NCBI RefSeq assembly: GCF_034377285.1 | Contig: NZ_CP139715.1 | Span: 2,836,001 to 2,900,000, forward strand | Source of the DNA: Thalassobaculum sp. OXR-137 | Lineage (GTDB): Bacteria; Pseudomonadota; Alphaproteobacteria; Thalassobaculales; Thalassobaculaceae | DNA: 64,000 nt | Direction: 5' to 3' | Shown: in pieces, positions 25,467 to 34,011 of the stretch | How positions within the stretch are numbered: the first letter of the stretch is position 1 | Layout: the number at the start of each line of letters is the position of its first letter | Program-made: the position numbers and the translations under genes | The notes under the pieces: model-generated | What the model was told of the DNA's origin: nothing | The model's database searches: none | The model's input: the letters and a program-made list of their open reading frames with translations, nothing else

Positions 25467-25967
25467 ATGGCCGCCAACGACATGCATCACAGCCCGACCG
25501 TCCCGCCGCTGAACGCCGCCACCCTGGGTCTCATGTTCCTCGCCGGGGCGGCGGCGACCATGGCCTTCGACCTGTGGGGCCAGCTCGTCAGTCCGGCGCT
25601 GGGGTTCGCCAACCTGTCGCCGCACGGCCTGGCGAAAAGCCTGCTCGGCACCTTCGGCCTGCCGAACGGCGATTTCGCCGGCTACTTCGTGCATTTCTAT
25701 CTGGTCGGCCTGCTCGGCTACCCGGTCGGCTGGCTGTTCATCTTCAAGCCGGTCTGGGAGAAGGTGCTGGGCGGCGTCGGCGGCTGGTTCCTGCCGGCGG
25801 CGGTCTACGGCTTCGGCCTCTGGGTCTTCGCCATCGGCGGCATCACCGCGATCGCCGGCCTGCCGTTCTTCCTGAACTTCACCGGCATCACCTGGGTCGC
25901 CCTGGTCGGCCATATGCTCTACGGCATCGTGCTGGTGCTGGTCCTGCACGTCGCCGGCCGCCGCTGA
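25467..25967 (+). CDS. Four-helix membrane protein of unknown function
   Basis: A 166-residue protein with about four membrane helices (about residues 18-38, 72-95, 105-130 and 140-162). A periplasmic or cytosolic loop contains HFYLVGLLGYPVGWLFIF and a trailing HVAGRR. No enzymatic motif is visible. The frame starts at an ATG with GAGGAGCCC about 12 bases before it. The gene stands between the repeat cluster and folD, in the same direction as folD. Confidence 0.7.
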   Translation: MAANDMHHSPTVPPLNAATLGLMFLAGAAATMAFDLWGQLVSPALGFANLSPHGLAKSLLGTFGLPNGDFAGYFVHFYLVGLLGYPVGWLFIFKPVWEKVLGGVGGWFLPAAVYGFGLWVFAIGGITAIAGLPFFLNFTGITWVALVGHMLYGIVLVLVLHVAGRR

Positions 25968-25980
25968 CAAACCCCATCGT

Positions 25981-26078
25981 TCACCCCATCCCCGACACCG
26001 GGGGTCGCGCCCGCACCATGCCCGCGTTAAAAGGCGCGCTATGCGGTCGGCGTGATCGCGGAGCAGGCATGGGGTGAA
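25981..26078 (+). promoter_or_regulatory. Structured leader upstream of folD
   Basis: A perfect 10-bp inverted repeat (TTCACCCCAT at 25981-25990 and ATGGGGTGAA at 26069-26078) brackets about 78 bases that contain smaller hairpins (CCCCGACACCGGGG) and the string GCGTTAAAAGGCGCGC. The 3' arm contains the purine-rich sequence right before the folD ATG at 26081, so closing the long stem would hide the ribosome binding site. That is the shape of a translational riboswitch or autoregulatory leader. Folate-sensing RNAs precede fol genes in other bacteria, but I could not match this sequence to one. Confidence 0.45.
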
Positions 26079-26080
26079 CG

Positions 26081-26926
26081 ATGAAGATCGAAGCCAAGGA
26101 CATCGTCGACGGGATCAAGGCCGAGGTGACGGCCGGGGTCGAGGCGCACAAGTCCCGGGGCGTTGAGCCGACGATCCGGGTAATCGTCGCCACCGACGAC
26201 GCGGCCGTGCTGTCCTATGTCCGCTCCAAGGTGAAGCAGGCCGGCACACTCGGCATCGCCATGGAGGTGGTCGAGTTCGGCCCGGAGAAGGATCAGGCGG
26301 CGTTCGAGGACCTGATCCGCGCCTCGAACGACGATCCGTCGATCCATGGGGTCATGGTCGAGCTGCCGGTACGCGACGGGCTGGACCACGACCGGGTGCT
26401 GTCGATCCTCGACCCGAAGAAGGACGTGGACGGGCTGACCACCCTGAACCAGGGGCTGATCCAGCAGGGCCGCGAGGACGAGGCGATCTGCCCGGCCACG
26501 CCGCAGGCCTGCATCCGTCTGGCCGAGACGGTCGGCGGTCTCTCCGGCGAGCGGGTCGCCGTGGTCGGTCGCGGCCCCACCGTCGGCAAGCCGCTGGCCG
26601 CCATGCTGATCAACCGCAGCGCCACCGTCACCGTCGCCCATAGCCGCACGAAGGATCTGGCGGCGACCATCGCGCCCTGCCGCTTCGTCTTCGCCGCCAC
26701 CGGCCGGCCCGGCCTGCTGAACGCCGGCAACGTAACGGCCGAACACGTGATCCTGGATGCCGGCATCGCCTATAAGGACGACAAGCTGGTCGGCGATTTC
26801 GACGCCGATGCGGCCGAGGGTGTGGCCGCCTACACGCCGGTGCCGGGCGGGGTCGGCCGGGTCACCTCGGCCATCATCTTCGCCAATCTTCTGAAATGCA
26901 TGGACCTTCAGGGGCACCCGCGATGA
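26081..26926 (+). CDS. folD: Methylenetetrahydrofolate dehydrogenase/cyclohydrolase (divergent)
   Basis: A 281-residue FolD. It oxidises 5,10-methylene-THF to methenyl-THF and hydrolyses that to formyl-THF. The catalytic pair Tyr46-Lys50 is in SYVRSKVK, and the nucleotide-binding segment is VVGRGPTVGKPLAAML, which deviates from the usual GRSxxVGKP. The C-terminal TPVPGGVGRVTSAII is well conserved. The conserved QLPLP motif is replaced by ELPVRDG. These changes place it in a divergent alphaproteobacterial branch. It overlaps fchA by 4 bases (ATGA), so the two are translated together. Confidence 0.9.
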   Translation: MKIEAKDIVDGIKAEVTAGVEAHKSRGVEPTIRVIVATDDAAVLSYVRSKVKQAGTLGIAMEVVEFGPEKDQAAFEDLIRASNDDPSIHGVMVELPVRDGLDHDRVLSILDPKKDVDGLTTLNQGLIQQGREDEAICPATPQACIRLAETVGGLSGERVAVVGRGPTVGKPLAAMLINRSATVTVAHSRTKDLAATIAPCRFVFAATGRPGLLNAGNVTAEHVILDAGIAYKDDKLVGDFDADAAEGVAAYTPVPGGVGRVTSAIIFANLLKCMDLQGHPR

Positions 26927-27528
26927 CCGACGCCGCCTTCGAGCAGTCCATCGGCGCCTTCCTGGACGCCATCGCCAGCGACGCCCCGGTGCCGGGCGGC
27001 GGGTCCGTCAGTTCCTACACCGCCGCCGCCGGCATGGCGCTGGTCGTCATGGCGCTGGAGGTCTCCATCAAGAAGGCGGAGGACGCCGCCCCCTTCACCG
27101 CGCTGATCGAGCGCGGCCGCAGCGTCATCGCCGAACTGAAGACCAGCCTGGTGGCGGATATCGACTGCTTCTCCACCTACATGGCGACCCTGAAGTTGCC
27201 GAAGGGCACCGAGGCGGAGATCGCCGCCCGCAAGGCCGCCATGGGCCGGGCGGCCGTCATCTCCACCGCCGTGCCGGTGGCCGCCGCAGCCCACTGCGTG
27301 GAGGGGCTGAAGATCGCCGTGGAAGCCCGGGCGATCTGCCGACCGACGATCCTCAGCGACGTCTACGCCGGCGCCAACCTGCTGGAGGCGTCGTGCCGGT
27401 CGATCCTGCTGAACGTCGACGCCAATCTCGGTTCCATTCCCTCGGAAGCCGAGCGCGGCCGCTTTGCCGAAGCCAAGGCCGAGCTTCTCAAAGAGTCGTC
27501 CGACTTGCTCGCCAAGGCGGCCGGCTGA
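26923..27528 (+). CDS. fchA: Cyclodeaminase/cyclohydrolase family protein (FchA-like)
   Basis: A 201-residue protein of the formiminotransferase-cyclodeaminase C-terminal family (FTCD_C), which includes methenyl-THF cyclohydrolase FchA. The motif PVPGGGSVSSYTAAAG is at about residues 20-36, and helices rich in Ala and Leu follow. The start overlaps the folD stop by 4 bases. Together they could run methylene-THF to formyl-THF. Because FolD in this branch is divergent, FchA may supply the hydrolysis step while FolD mainly does the oxidation; this is an inference. Confidence 0.85.
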   Translation: MTDAAFEQSIGAFLDAIASDAPVPGGGSVSSYTAAAGMALVVMALEVSIKKAEDAAPFTALIERGRSVIAELKTSLVADIDCFSTYMATLKLPKGTEAEIAARKAAMGRAAVISTAVPVAAAAHCVEGLKIAVEARAICRPTILSDVYAGANLLEASCRSILLNVDANLGSIPSEAERGRFAEAKAELLKESSDLLAKAAG

Positions 27529-27618
27529 GCAGCCGGCGAACCAATGCCCCTATGGGCCGCCGCGGCCAGCCGTGCTTAACTTGCCGAAAGGATCAACCGA
27601 CATTTCGGGAGCACACAG

Positions 27619-29079
27619 GTGAGCGAGTACGACGTCATCATCACGGGCGGGACCGTGGTCAACGCGGCCGACACGCAGAAGGCCGATATCGGCATCAAGG
27701 ACGGCCGGATCGTTGCCCTTGCCGAGAAACTCTCCGGCTCCGCCGCGCGCACCATCGATGCCGCCGGCCGCTACGTCCTGCCGGGCGGCATCGACAGCCA
27801 CTGCCACATCCAGCAGCCGTCGTCGGGCGGCGGCCAGAACGCCGAAACCTGGGAGAGCGGCACCCGCTCCGCGGCCTGCGGCGGCACCACCACCGTCATC
27901 GCCTTCGCCGCTCAGGAGAAGGGCAAGGGCGTCAAGCACATGGTGGCGGACTATCACGAGAAGGCGAAGCAGGCCTGCATCGACTACAGCTTCCACATCA
28001 TCCTCAACGACCCGTCCGACGCGGTGATGGACAACGAGATCCCGGAGCTGATCGAGGCCGGCCACCGCTCGCTCAAGCTGTTCATGACCTACCCGAAGAA
28101 CCGGGTGGACGATAAGCAGATCCTGAAGATCTTCGAGACCGCGCGGAAGCATCAGGCGCTGGTCTGCGTCCATGCCGAGAACCACGACGCGATCATGTAC
28201 ATGACCGAGAAGCTGGTCGGGAACGGCTTCGGCAATACTAAGTACCACGCCTGGTGCAAGCCGCCGCTGGTCGAGCGCGAGGCCTGCCAGCGGATCATCA
28301 TGCTGTCCGAGCTGATGGACCTGCCGATCCAGATCTTCCACGTCACCTGCGAGGAGGCGGCCGAAGAGATCCGCCGGGCCCAGGCGCGCGGCGTGAAGGT
28401 CTTCGCCGAGACCTGCCCGCAGTATTTCGTGCTGACCGCCGACGATCTCGACGGCGACCAGCGCCACGGTGCCCGCGTCCTGTGCTCGCCCGCCCCGCGC
28501 TCGGTGGCCGACCAGCAGGCGCTGTGGAATCACGTGCGCATGGGCACGATCGGCAACGTCACCTCCGACCATGCGCCGTACAACATCGACGCGCCCGACG
28601 GAAAGTTCTGGGCCGGCGACAATGCGCCGTTCAGCCAGATCGCCAACGGCGTGCCGGGGCTGGAGACGCGGATGCCGATCACCTTCTCCGAAGGCGTGGT
28701 GAAGGGCCGGATCGACCTGCAGACCTTCGTCGCCCTGACCTCCACCAACTCGGCCAAGCTGTTCGGCCTGTATCCGAAGAAGGGCCGGATCGGCATCGGC
28801 GCCGATGCCGACATCGTCATCTGGGATGCCGAGAAGAAGCAGACCGTCACCCAGGACATGCTGCACCACGACACCGACTACACCCCCTACGAGGGCATGG
28901 AGGTGATCGGCTGGCCGGCGGTGACCCTGTCGCGCGGCAAGGTGGTCTGGAACGACGGCGAGGTCGGCTGCGAGGCCGGCTGGGGCCAGTTCCTGGCGCG
29001 CGAGCCGTACGACTACATCAAGCCGTCGGGCAAGTTCCCGACCCCGTTCAACCCGATCACCGGCAAGATCGAGGGCTGA
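27619..29079 (+). CDS. hydA: Dihydropyrimidinase / D-hydantoinase
   Basis: A 486-residue cyclic amidohydrolase that opens dihydropyrimidine or hydantoin rings to N-carbamoyl products. Metal ligands are His61 and His63 in DSHCHIQQP, the carbamylated Lys is Lys153 in SLKLFMTYP, then His in VHAENHD, His in FHVTCEE and Asp in SDHAPYN. Length fits the family. Translation appears to start at GTG, with GGGAG 8-9 bases upstream. A D-carbamoylase gene 5 kb away (34012-34959) would complete conversion of D-hydantoins to D-amino acids. Confidence 0.92.
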   Translation: MSEYDVIITGGTVVNAADTQKADIGIKDGRIVALAEKLSGSAARTIDAAGRYVLPGGIDSHCHIQQPSSGGGQNAETWESGTRSAACGGTTTVIAFAAQEKGKGVKHMVADYHEKAKQACIDYSFHIILNDPSDAVMDNEIPELIEAGHRSLKLFMTYPKNRVDDKQILKIFETARKHQALVCVHAENHDAIMYMTEKLVGNGFGNTKYHAWCKPPLVEREACQRIIMLSELMDLPIQIFHVTCEEAAEEIRRAQARGVKVFAETCPQYFVLTADDLDGDQRHGARVLCSPAPRSVADQQALWNHVRMGTIGNVTSDHAPYNIDAPDGKFWAGDNAPFSQIANGVPGLETRMPITFSEGVVKGRIDLQTFVALTSTNSAKLFGLYPKKGRIGIGADADIVIWDAEKKQTVTQDMLHHDTDYTPYEGMEVIGWPAVTLSRGKVVWNDGEVGCEAGWGQFLAREPYDYIKPSGKFPTPFNPITGKIEG

Positions 29080-29081
29080 GT

Positions 29082-30230
29082 TTGGACGCGGCGTCCTATC
29101 GGCTGTCGGAGACCCTGGCGAAGCGGGCCATGCGCTCGCTCCGCCAGACCGGCATCCATGCGCCGGAATACTTCGAGACGTCCGGGTTTCTCACCCGGGT
29201 GGAATCGATGGAGGACCTGGTGGTCCTCCTCGACGTCATGCACAACAACCGCTTCGACGATTTCGTCGCCGAGCTGGGCGGGCTGACCGATGCCGACATG
29301 GCGGCGCTGCTGGACGCCTTCGCCGAGTATGCCCGCTTCTTCCTGACCCAGTTCCCGTCGGCGGAGATCCCGATCCCGCTGTCGGGCATGCTGTCGCAAT
29401 ACGCGATCGGCCTGAAGCTGCGCGGTATCCCCGAGCGCAAGTCGGTGCTGGAGATCGGGCCGGGCAGCGGGCTGCTGTCCTTCTTCCTGTCCAAGGATCC
29501 GGGCATCGAGCGCTACGACCAGGTGGAGGCGACTGAGAGCTTCTACCTGCTGCAGAGCCTGGTGAACCGGCATGTCTACGGCCACCGCTTCATCGACCAT
29601 GCCCAGTTCGACACCCGGTCGGCCGGCCTCGGCGGCATCGACTTCGATACGATGCGGACGCGCCACAAGGAGATCCTGCCGAACTACGAAACCCCGGTGT
29701 CGCTCGGCGTCGAACGCAGCCCACGGGCGGAGCATTTCCCCTGGTGGCGCCTGGAGGACGTGGCCGCGCGCCGCTACGACGTGGTGACTTCCAACGCGAA
29801 CCTGACCGAGTTCAACGAGACCGCCCTGCGCTACTACGCGGCGCTGTTCGTCACGGTGCTGAAGCCGACCGGCGTGTTCCTGGCGCAGTGTCCGGGGGGT
29901 GGGAAGACCAGCGGCGATACGGCGATCCGTGCGCTGCTCGACGTGGGTCTCAGGCCGCTGGTGCTGGCGGCGCGTTACATCGGCCGGAACCCGAAACACC
30001 CGGCGGCCCTGCCGGAGGGCAAGCAGCTGGTCACCGCAAATCTTGTTTTCGTGCCGCCGGGCCATCCCCTGTACGAGCGCGCATCGAACGGCGAGCAGAA
30101 GCTGCCGATCTTCGATGCGGAGGACCCGCTGACCCGGGGCATCTTCGGCTACGGACGTGAAACCGGCGCCGCTATAACCCGCAGCGACCTTCTGTCGGCG
30201 ATCGCGGAGCGACTGCGCGGCCTCGACTGA
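29082..30230 (+). CDS. SAM-dependent methyltransferase, putative sugar O-methyltransferase
   Basis: A 382-residue protein. The Rossmann-type SAM-binding signature is VLEIGPGSGLLSFFL near residues 120-135. The middle has a conserved block (YYETPVSLGVERS-like NYETPVSLGVERS) and the end contains LANLVFVPPGHPLY-type TANLVFVPPGHP. This pattern is like putative sugar O-methyltransferases found in surface polysaccharide loci. Translation would start at TTG 2 bases after the hydantoinase stop; a later ATG at 29130 is the alternative. Tight coupling with the hydantoinase may be a coincidence of insertion. Confidence 0.7.
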   Translation: MDAASYRLSETLAKRAMRSLRQTGIHAPEYFETSGFLTRVESMEDLVVLLDVMHNNRFDDFVAELGGLTDADMAALLDAFAEYARFFLTQFPSAEIPIPLSGMLSQYAIGLKLRGIPERKSVLEIGPGSGLLSFFLSKDPGIERYDQVEATESFYLLQSLVNRHVYGHRFIDHAQFDTRSAGLGGIDFDTMRTRHKEILPNYETPVSLGVERSPRAEHFPWWRLEDVAARRYDVVTSNANLTEFNETALRYYAALFVTVLKPTGVFLAQCPGGGKTSGDTAIRALLDVGLRPLVLAARYIGRNPKHPAALPEGKQLVTANLVFVPPGHPLYERASNGEQKLPIFDAEDPLTRGIFGYGRETGAAITRSDLLSAIAERLRGLD

Positions 30231-30250
30231 TCAGGTCGAGCCGACGTCCT

Positions 30251-31285
30251 CTAGGGTTTCGGCGTGAAGATGATTTTCGGATTGGGATCGCGGGGATCCG
30301 GCTTCAGGTCGTCCAGTGTCGCGAGCGGAACGAGCCCGTCATCCGTGAGCTGGTGAATTTCCCACCCGCCGTTCGCGAACATGGTCATCAGGTCGTTCGG
30401 GCCGTGGCCGTAAAGCTGGAGCATATGGGCGTGGTATTCGACAACGAAGATGGTCCGCCGTTTTTCGATCAGCTGTCTGGCCCCCTGAAGGACACTGATC
30501 TCATGACCTTCGACATCGATCTTCACGACGGCCGGAGTCATGCCTGGGGCGGCGAACAGGTCGTCGAGCGGCATGACGGGCACGAAATCGTCCGCAATAG
30601 AGCACGGCTCGTCATGGCGGGCCCGGCTCGTTTCGCCCTCCAGCCCGGCGCCGAAATTGATTCCTGTCCGCCACATGGAGGTCAGACCGGCCCCGGAGGA
30701 GAGCCCCAGGTGGAGGGGTCTGATCAGGTCGAATTCGTTCAGGGTCGCCATCGCTTCGATCTGTGAGATCAGCTCACGCTGGATCTCGATGGCGAAGACC
30801 ACGGCACCCGTGGTCGCGGCGACCCCGCTGACATAACCGACATTGGCGCCGCCATCGACGAAGATGTCCCCCGGTTTCAGGGTCTCAATGAGAAAGTCGG
30901 CCAGAGCCTTCTCGTAATAGGGCTCGAATTCGGCCGCCATGTCCTTGAAGGCGACAGCCGACGGGTCATCCAGGGGAAAGCGCACCGTCTTCCCGTTCGA
31001 CAGCGTCAGACTCCAGGTCGTCCGGCTGGCGTGACGACGGGTGCGCTCGCTGATGACTTTCGCAAGTTCTTGCAGCCGCCACAGCATGACCCGGGGCGAG
31101 AGCACATAGTCAGGCATGGTTCTGGCGCTCGAGCCGAGGGCTACGATCCTGCGCAGAACAGCGGGGATCTTCATCATTTCGGCACGGGAATAGGGCGGCC
31201 AGTAGCCGCCGGCGAAGGCGTTCACACTGTGCGGATTCTCAACCGAGATCCGCCGCGCCTCGCTTCTTGTCTTGAAATCGTTCAT
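30251..31285 (-). CDS. FkbM family methyltransferase
   Basis: A 344-residue protein with a C-terminal FkbM methyltransferase domain (about residues 140-330). SAM-binding features are FVDGGANVGYVSGVAA and an acidic strand end FAIEIQ. The conserved VKIDVEGHEISVLQGA, typical of FkbM, is near residue 265. FkbM proteins methylate sugar or polyketide hydroxyls. The N-terminal 130 residues are unassigned. It converges with the methyltransferase upstream and diverges from the next glycosyltransferase gene. It could modify a surface glycan together with its neighbours. Confidence 0.82.
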   Translation of the reverse strand: MNDFKTRSEARRISVENPHSVNAFAGGYWPPYSRAEMMKIPAVLRRIVALGSSARTMPDYVLSPRVMLWRLQELAKVISERTRRHASRTTWSLTLSNGKTVRFPLDDPSAVAFKDMAAEFEPYYEKALADFLIETLKPGDIFVDGGANVGYVSGVAATTGAVVFAIEIQRELISQIEAMATLNEFDLIRPLHLGLSSGAGLTSMWRTGINFGAGLEGETSRARHDEPCSIADDFVPVMPLDDLFAAPGMTPAVVKIDVEGHEISVLQGARQLIEKRRTIFVVEYHAHMLQLYGHGPNDLMTMFANGGWEIHQLTDDGLVPLATLDDLKPDPRDPNPKIIFTPKP

Positions 31286-31372
31286 GGTCGGACCCGGGCA
31301 GGAACATCAACTCCGATCTGCATTCTATCACACGGCTGGCGCCGAACTCAGTCTCCTCAGGGGCTTAAGTGG

Positions 31373-32881
31373 ATGACGAATTACGATGCGCTCCGAGTGT
31401 TCATCGTCCGATATGCCGGTGACGACAGATTGATCATCCGGCGGCTGCTTTTGGCGTTGTATCGGGGAGAGGTGAGGCCGGACGAGATTGCCGATCTGCT
31501 GCGGTTCGGCCTTCGCTGTGTCAACTTCGTCGCCGTCTTCCAGAATCTCGCCGTCTTCATGATCGCCACCAACGGGGATCTTCACGGCGTCCGGGAAGCC
31601 CTCCCGAATTCACCACGGGTCGCCGCACTCTACGGACCGTTCTCGGCCTGGCTGAAGCAGTGCCTGGTCGATAAGCGCCTCTCGCTTCCCCCTGTTAACG
31701 AAAGTTCGGGGATGGCCTTCGTCGGCACCGTTCTGGACGGTGCGGAGGCGATCCTGCTCAGTCTCAGGGCGAAAGAGGAGGCGCTCAGGGTGTCGGAACT
31801 GCGCCGGATGGTCGACGAGGTCTGGCGCGATCACGGCAAGTATTGGGCCCTGTCGACCGCTTTCAGCAGTCATATCGGCCATTTCACCTACGCCGCGACG
31901 TTTCTGACGCTCCGCGACGCCGGCGAGTTGAAGGGGCCTCCGATCGTCATGCTGCGGGGGGAGACCCAGAACTCCTATCTGCGCTCGATGTTCGAGCGCT
32001 ACATGGTCGACCGGCTGCCGGAGGGAGTCCTCTATGCCGAACTGATCAGCGCCCGCAAACGACAGTCCTTGGCAAAGGGTGGCTCCGCGCCGATGAGCGA
32101 GCTCGTCTCCAGGGCGGCACGCCTTTGGCACGACCGCCGTCCCTTCCTGACGATGGACTCGGCGCTGGAAGAGAGAGGGGCGGCGGTGCTGGCAGGGTTC
32201 GGGGTGTCGCCGGATGCGCCGATCGTCACGGTTCATGTGCGCGAGGAAGGCTACAATGCCGGTCTTTCACGGTTCATGCACCAGAGAGACGGCCGCTTCG
32301 AAACCTATGGTCAGGCGATCGGGGAGCTGGTTCGGCGGGGCTTCACCGTGGTCCGTCTTGGCGACCGCACGATGACCCCCGCTCCGGCCATGGAGGGTCT
32401 GATCGACTACCCCTTCACCGACGCCAAGTCGGACTGGATGGATATCTACCTGGCGGGTCGGTGCGCCTTCCACATCGGAACATCGTCCGGCATGTCGTTT
32501 GTTCCGATGCTGTTCGGGCACCCGGTGCTGTTCACCAACTTTCCGACGCTTTCCCATCTGGTGTGTGCGCCTTCCGTGGTGTCCCTGCCGAAGGTGCTGC
32601 TGACCGAGGACGGAACCACGATCCCGTTCGAGAGCTTCTGCCGGGACCACGGAGACATTCTGGAAGCCTATGACGCCGTCCTGCATGACGTTAAGTTCCA
32701 GGATAACGATCCCCGGGACCTCGCCGACGCGACCCTGATGATGGTCGAGCATCTGGATCTCGCGACCGGGAAGATCGGCTTTCCAGAGGGCAACTTCAGC
32801 CGCGCGCATTCCCTATTGCCCAACCGGCCGCAGATCCCGGACTGGTTCCTGGACCGCCGCTATTCAGACGGCTCCACGTAG
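31373..32881 (+). CDS. TIGR04372-type putative glycosyltransferase
   Basis: A 502-residue protein with a GT-B-like C-terminal half. Conserved segments of this putative glycosyltransferase group are VTVHVREEGYN, a Tyr-rich stretch FETYGQAIGELVRRGF, and the donor-binding block FHIGTSSGMSFVPMLFGHPV. The N-terminal 180 residues are helical and unassigned. The acceptor is probably a surface or secreted glycan; donor sugar unknown. The start at 31373 (MTNYDALR) lacks a strong Shine-Dalgarno sequence. The last 22 bases overlap the end of the convergent FkbM gene. Confidence 0.75.
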   Translation: MTNYDALRVFIVRYAGDDRLIIRRLLLALYRGEVRPDEIADLLRFGLRCVNFVAVFQNLAVFMIATNGDLHGVREALPNSPRVAALYGPFSAWLKQCLVDKRLSLPPVNESSGMAFVGTVLDGAEAILLSLRAKEEALRVSELRRMVDEVWRDHGKYWALSTAFSSHIGHFTYAATFLTLRDAGELKGPPIVMLRGETQNSYLRSMFERYMVDRLPEGVLYAELISARKRQSLAKGGSAPMSELVSRAARLWHDRRPFLTMDSALEERGAAVLAGFGVSPDAPIVTVHVREEGYNAGLSRFMHQRDGRFETYGQAIGELVRRGFTVVRLGDRTMTPAPAMEGLIDYPFTDAKSDWMDIYLAGRCAFHIGTSSGMSFVPMLFGHPVLFTNFPTLSHLVCAPSVVSLPKVLLTEDGTTIPFESFCRDHGDILEAYDAVLHDVKFQDNDPRDLADATLMMVEHLDLATGKIGFPEGNFSRAHSLLPNRPQIPDWFLDRRYSDGST

Positions 32882-33894
32882 CCGGGTGGCGAGAAGAGCA
32901 GTTTGACGTTTTCCACGTCCGGGTCGTGCACGAAGTCATGGCCCCCCGGATCGATCGGGCGGCGCGTGCCGTCGTCGTTCAGGATCTCCCGGCGCCAGGT
33001 GTCCGGCACCATGGTCAGGATCTCTGCGGGCTGGTGACCGAAATTCACGACCGCATGGGGATGAAACTCGATCAGGAACCGGGTCCGGCCGCGGGCGATC
33101 ATCGCCGAGGCGCCCTTGAGCGCCTCGAATTCATACCCCTCGATATCGATCTTGATCAGGCTGGGGATCGCTCCCTCGCGGGCGAAGAGGGTATCCAGGC
33201 GCATGCAGGGCACCGGGTCGTAGACCGCCTTCTCCAGCGCGTCCGGTGGTGGAGCGGCGATGGAATCCTCCACCCGCAGGCCCGGCGTCGGATTGAAGCG
33301 CACATTGAAGATCAGCCCGTCGTAATTGCCGACGGCGGCGTTGATCACATGCGCCCTGTCCAGCTGGTTGGCCCACAGGTTCCGTTTGACCTCCAGCAGG
33401 AGGTCCGGATGCATCTCGCAGGCGATGACCTTGGCGCCGGCCGCCCCAAGAATCGTCGTGTAGTAGCCCACATGGGCCCCGATATCGGCCACCACCTCGC
33501 CCCGCCGGCCGGCGGCGATAAGGTAGCGCAGCACGCCCGGCTCATACCCGTCACCCTCCCGGTCGAGCAGCGCCAGAAAGGCCCGGGCGGCGTTTGTCGC
33601 CGTGCTGAACCTGAGCGGGCCGAGGCCGGGGATGGTGCGGGTCTCGAAGGGACCGGTCTGCTCGGCGACCTTGTCCCGGTGCCGGAACGTCTGATCCACC
33701 CGGGCCAGCATGCTGGACTGTCGGGCGACCGAGTCCGCCGGAACACCCAGCACCCGCAGCCACCGCAGGATGCGCAGCGACCGCCGGACGTCATGCCGCG
33801 AGCGGGCCAGACCCAGAAGTGCCGCCAACGCCACGGGATGGTTCGGGTTGGCCGCGGCATTGCCGAAGGCCGTAAGCAGATTTGACGCAGCCAT
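32860..33894 (-). CDS. FkbM family methyltransferase
   Basis: A 344-residue FkbM-type methyltransferase, distinct from the one at 30251. Motif I is VVADIGAHVGYYTTILG, and the FkbM signature is LIKIDIEGYEFEALKGA. The acidic residue after strand 2 is in VIACEMHPDL. The N-terminal 100 residues are helical. The ATG at 33894 is preferred over an upstream TTG at 33927. The tail overlaps the glycosyltransferase gene by 22 bases. It completes a four-gene glycan-type cassette between hydantoinase and carbamoylase genes. Confidence 0.82.
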   Translation of the reverse strand: MAASNLLTAFGNAAANPNHPVALAALLGLARSRHDVRRSLRILRWLRVLGVPADSVARQSSMLARVDQTFRHRDKVAEQTGPFETRTIPGLGPLRFSTATNAARAFLALLDREGDGYEPGVLRYLIAAGRRGEVVADIGAHVGYYTTILGAAGAKVIACEMHPDLLLEVKRNLWANQLDRAHVINAAVGNYDGLIFNVRFNPTPGLRVEDSIAAPPPDALEKAVYDPVPCMRLDTLFAREGAIPSLIKIDIEGYEFEALKGASAMIARGRTRFLIEFHPHAVVNFGHQPAEILTMVPDTWRREILNDDGTRRPIDPGGHDFVHDPDVENVKLLFSPPGYVEPSE

Positions 33895-34011
33895 GCTCCT
33901 GGAATCCCGGTCGGTTGTCCCGGCCAAGAGCGGTTTGAGCCCCTTTTCCGCAGCCCACCGCGGCCGTAGTATGCGGGGCAGACCATATCATTTTTCGAGG
34001 ACCGAAGCGCA

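Noticed and set aside
28254-29081. Upstream extension of the methyltransferase gene into the hydantoinase region
   Set aside because: That part overlaps hydA in another frame and has shadow composition; the real start is TTG at 29082 or ATG at 29130.
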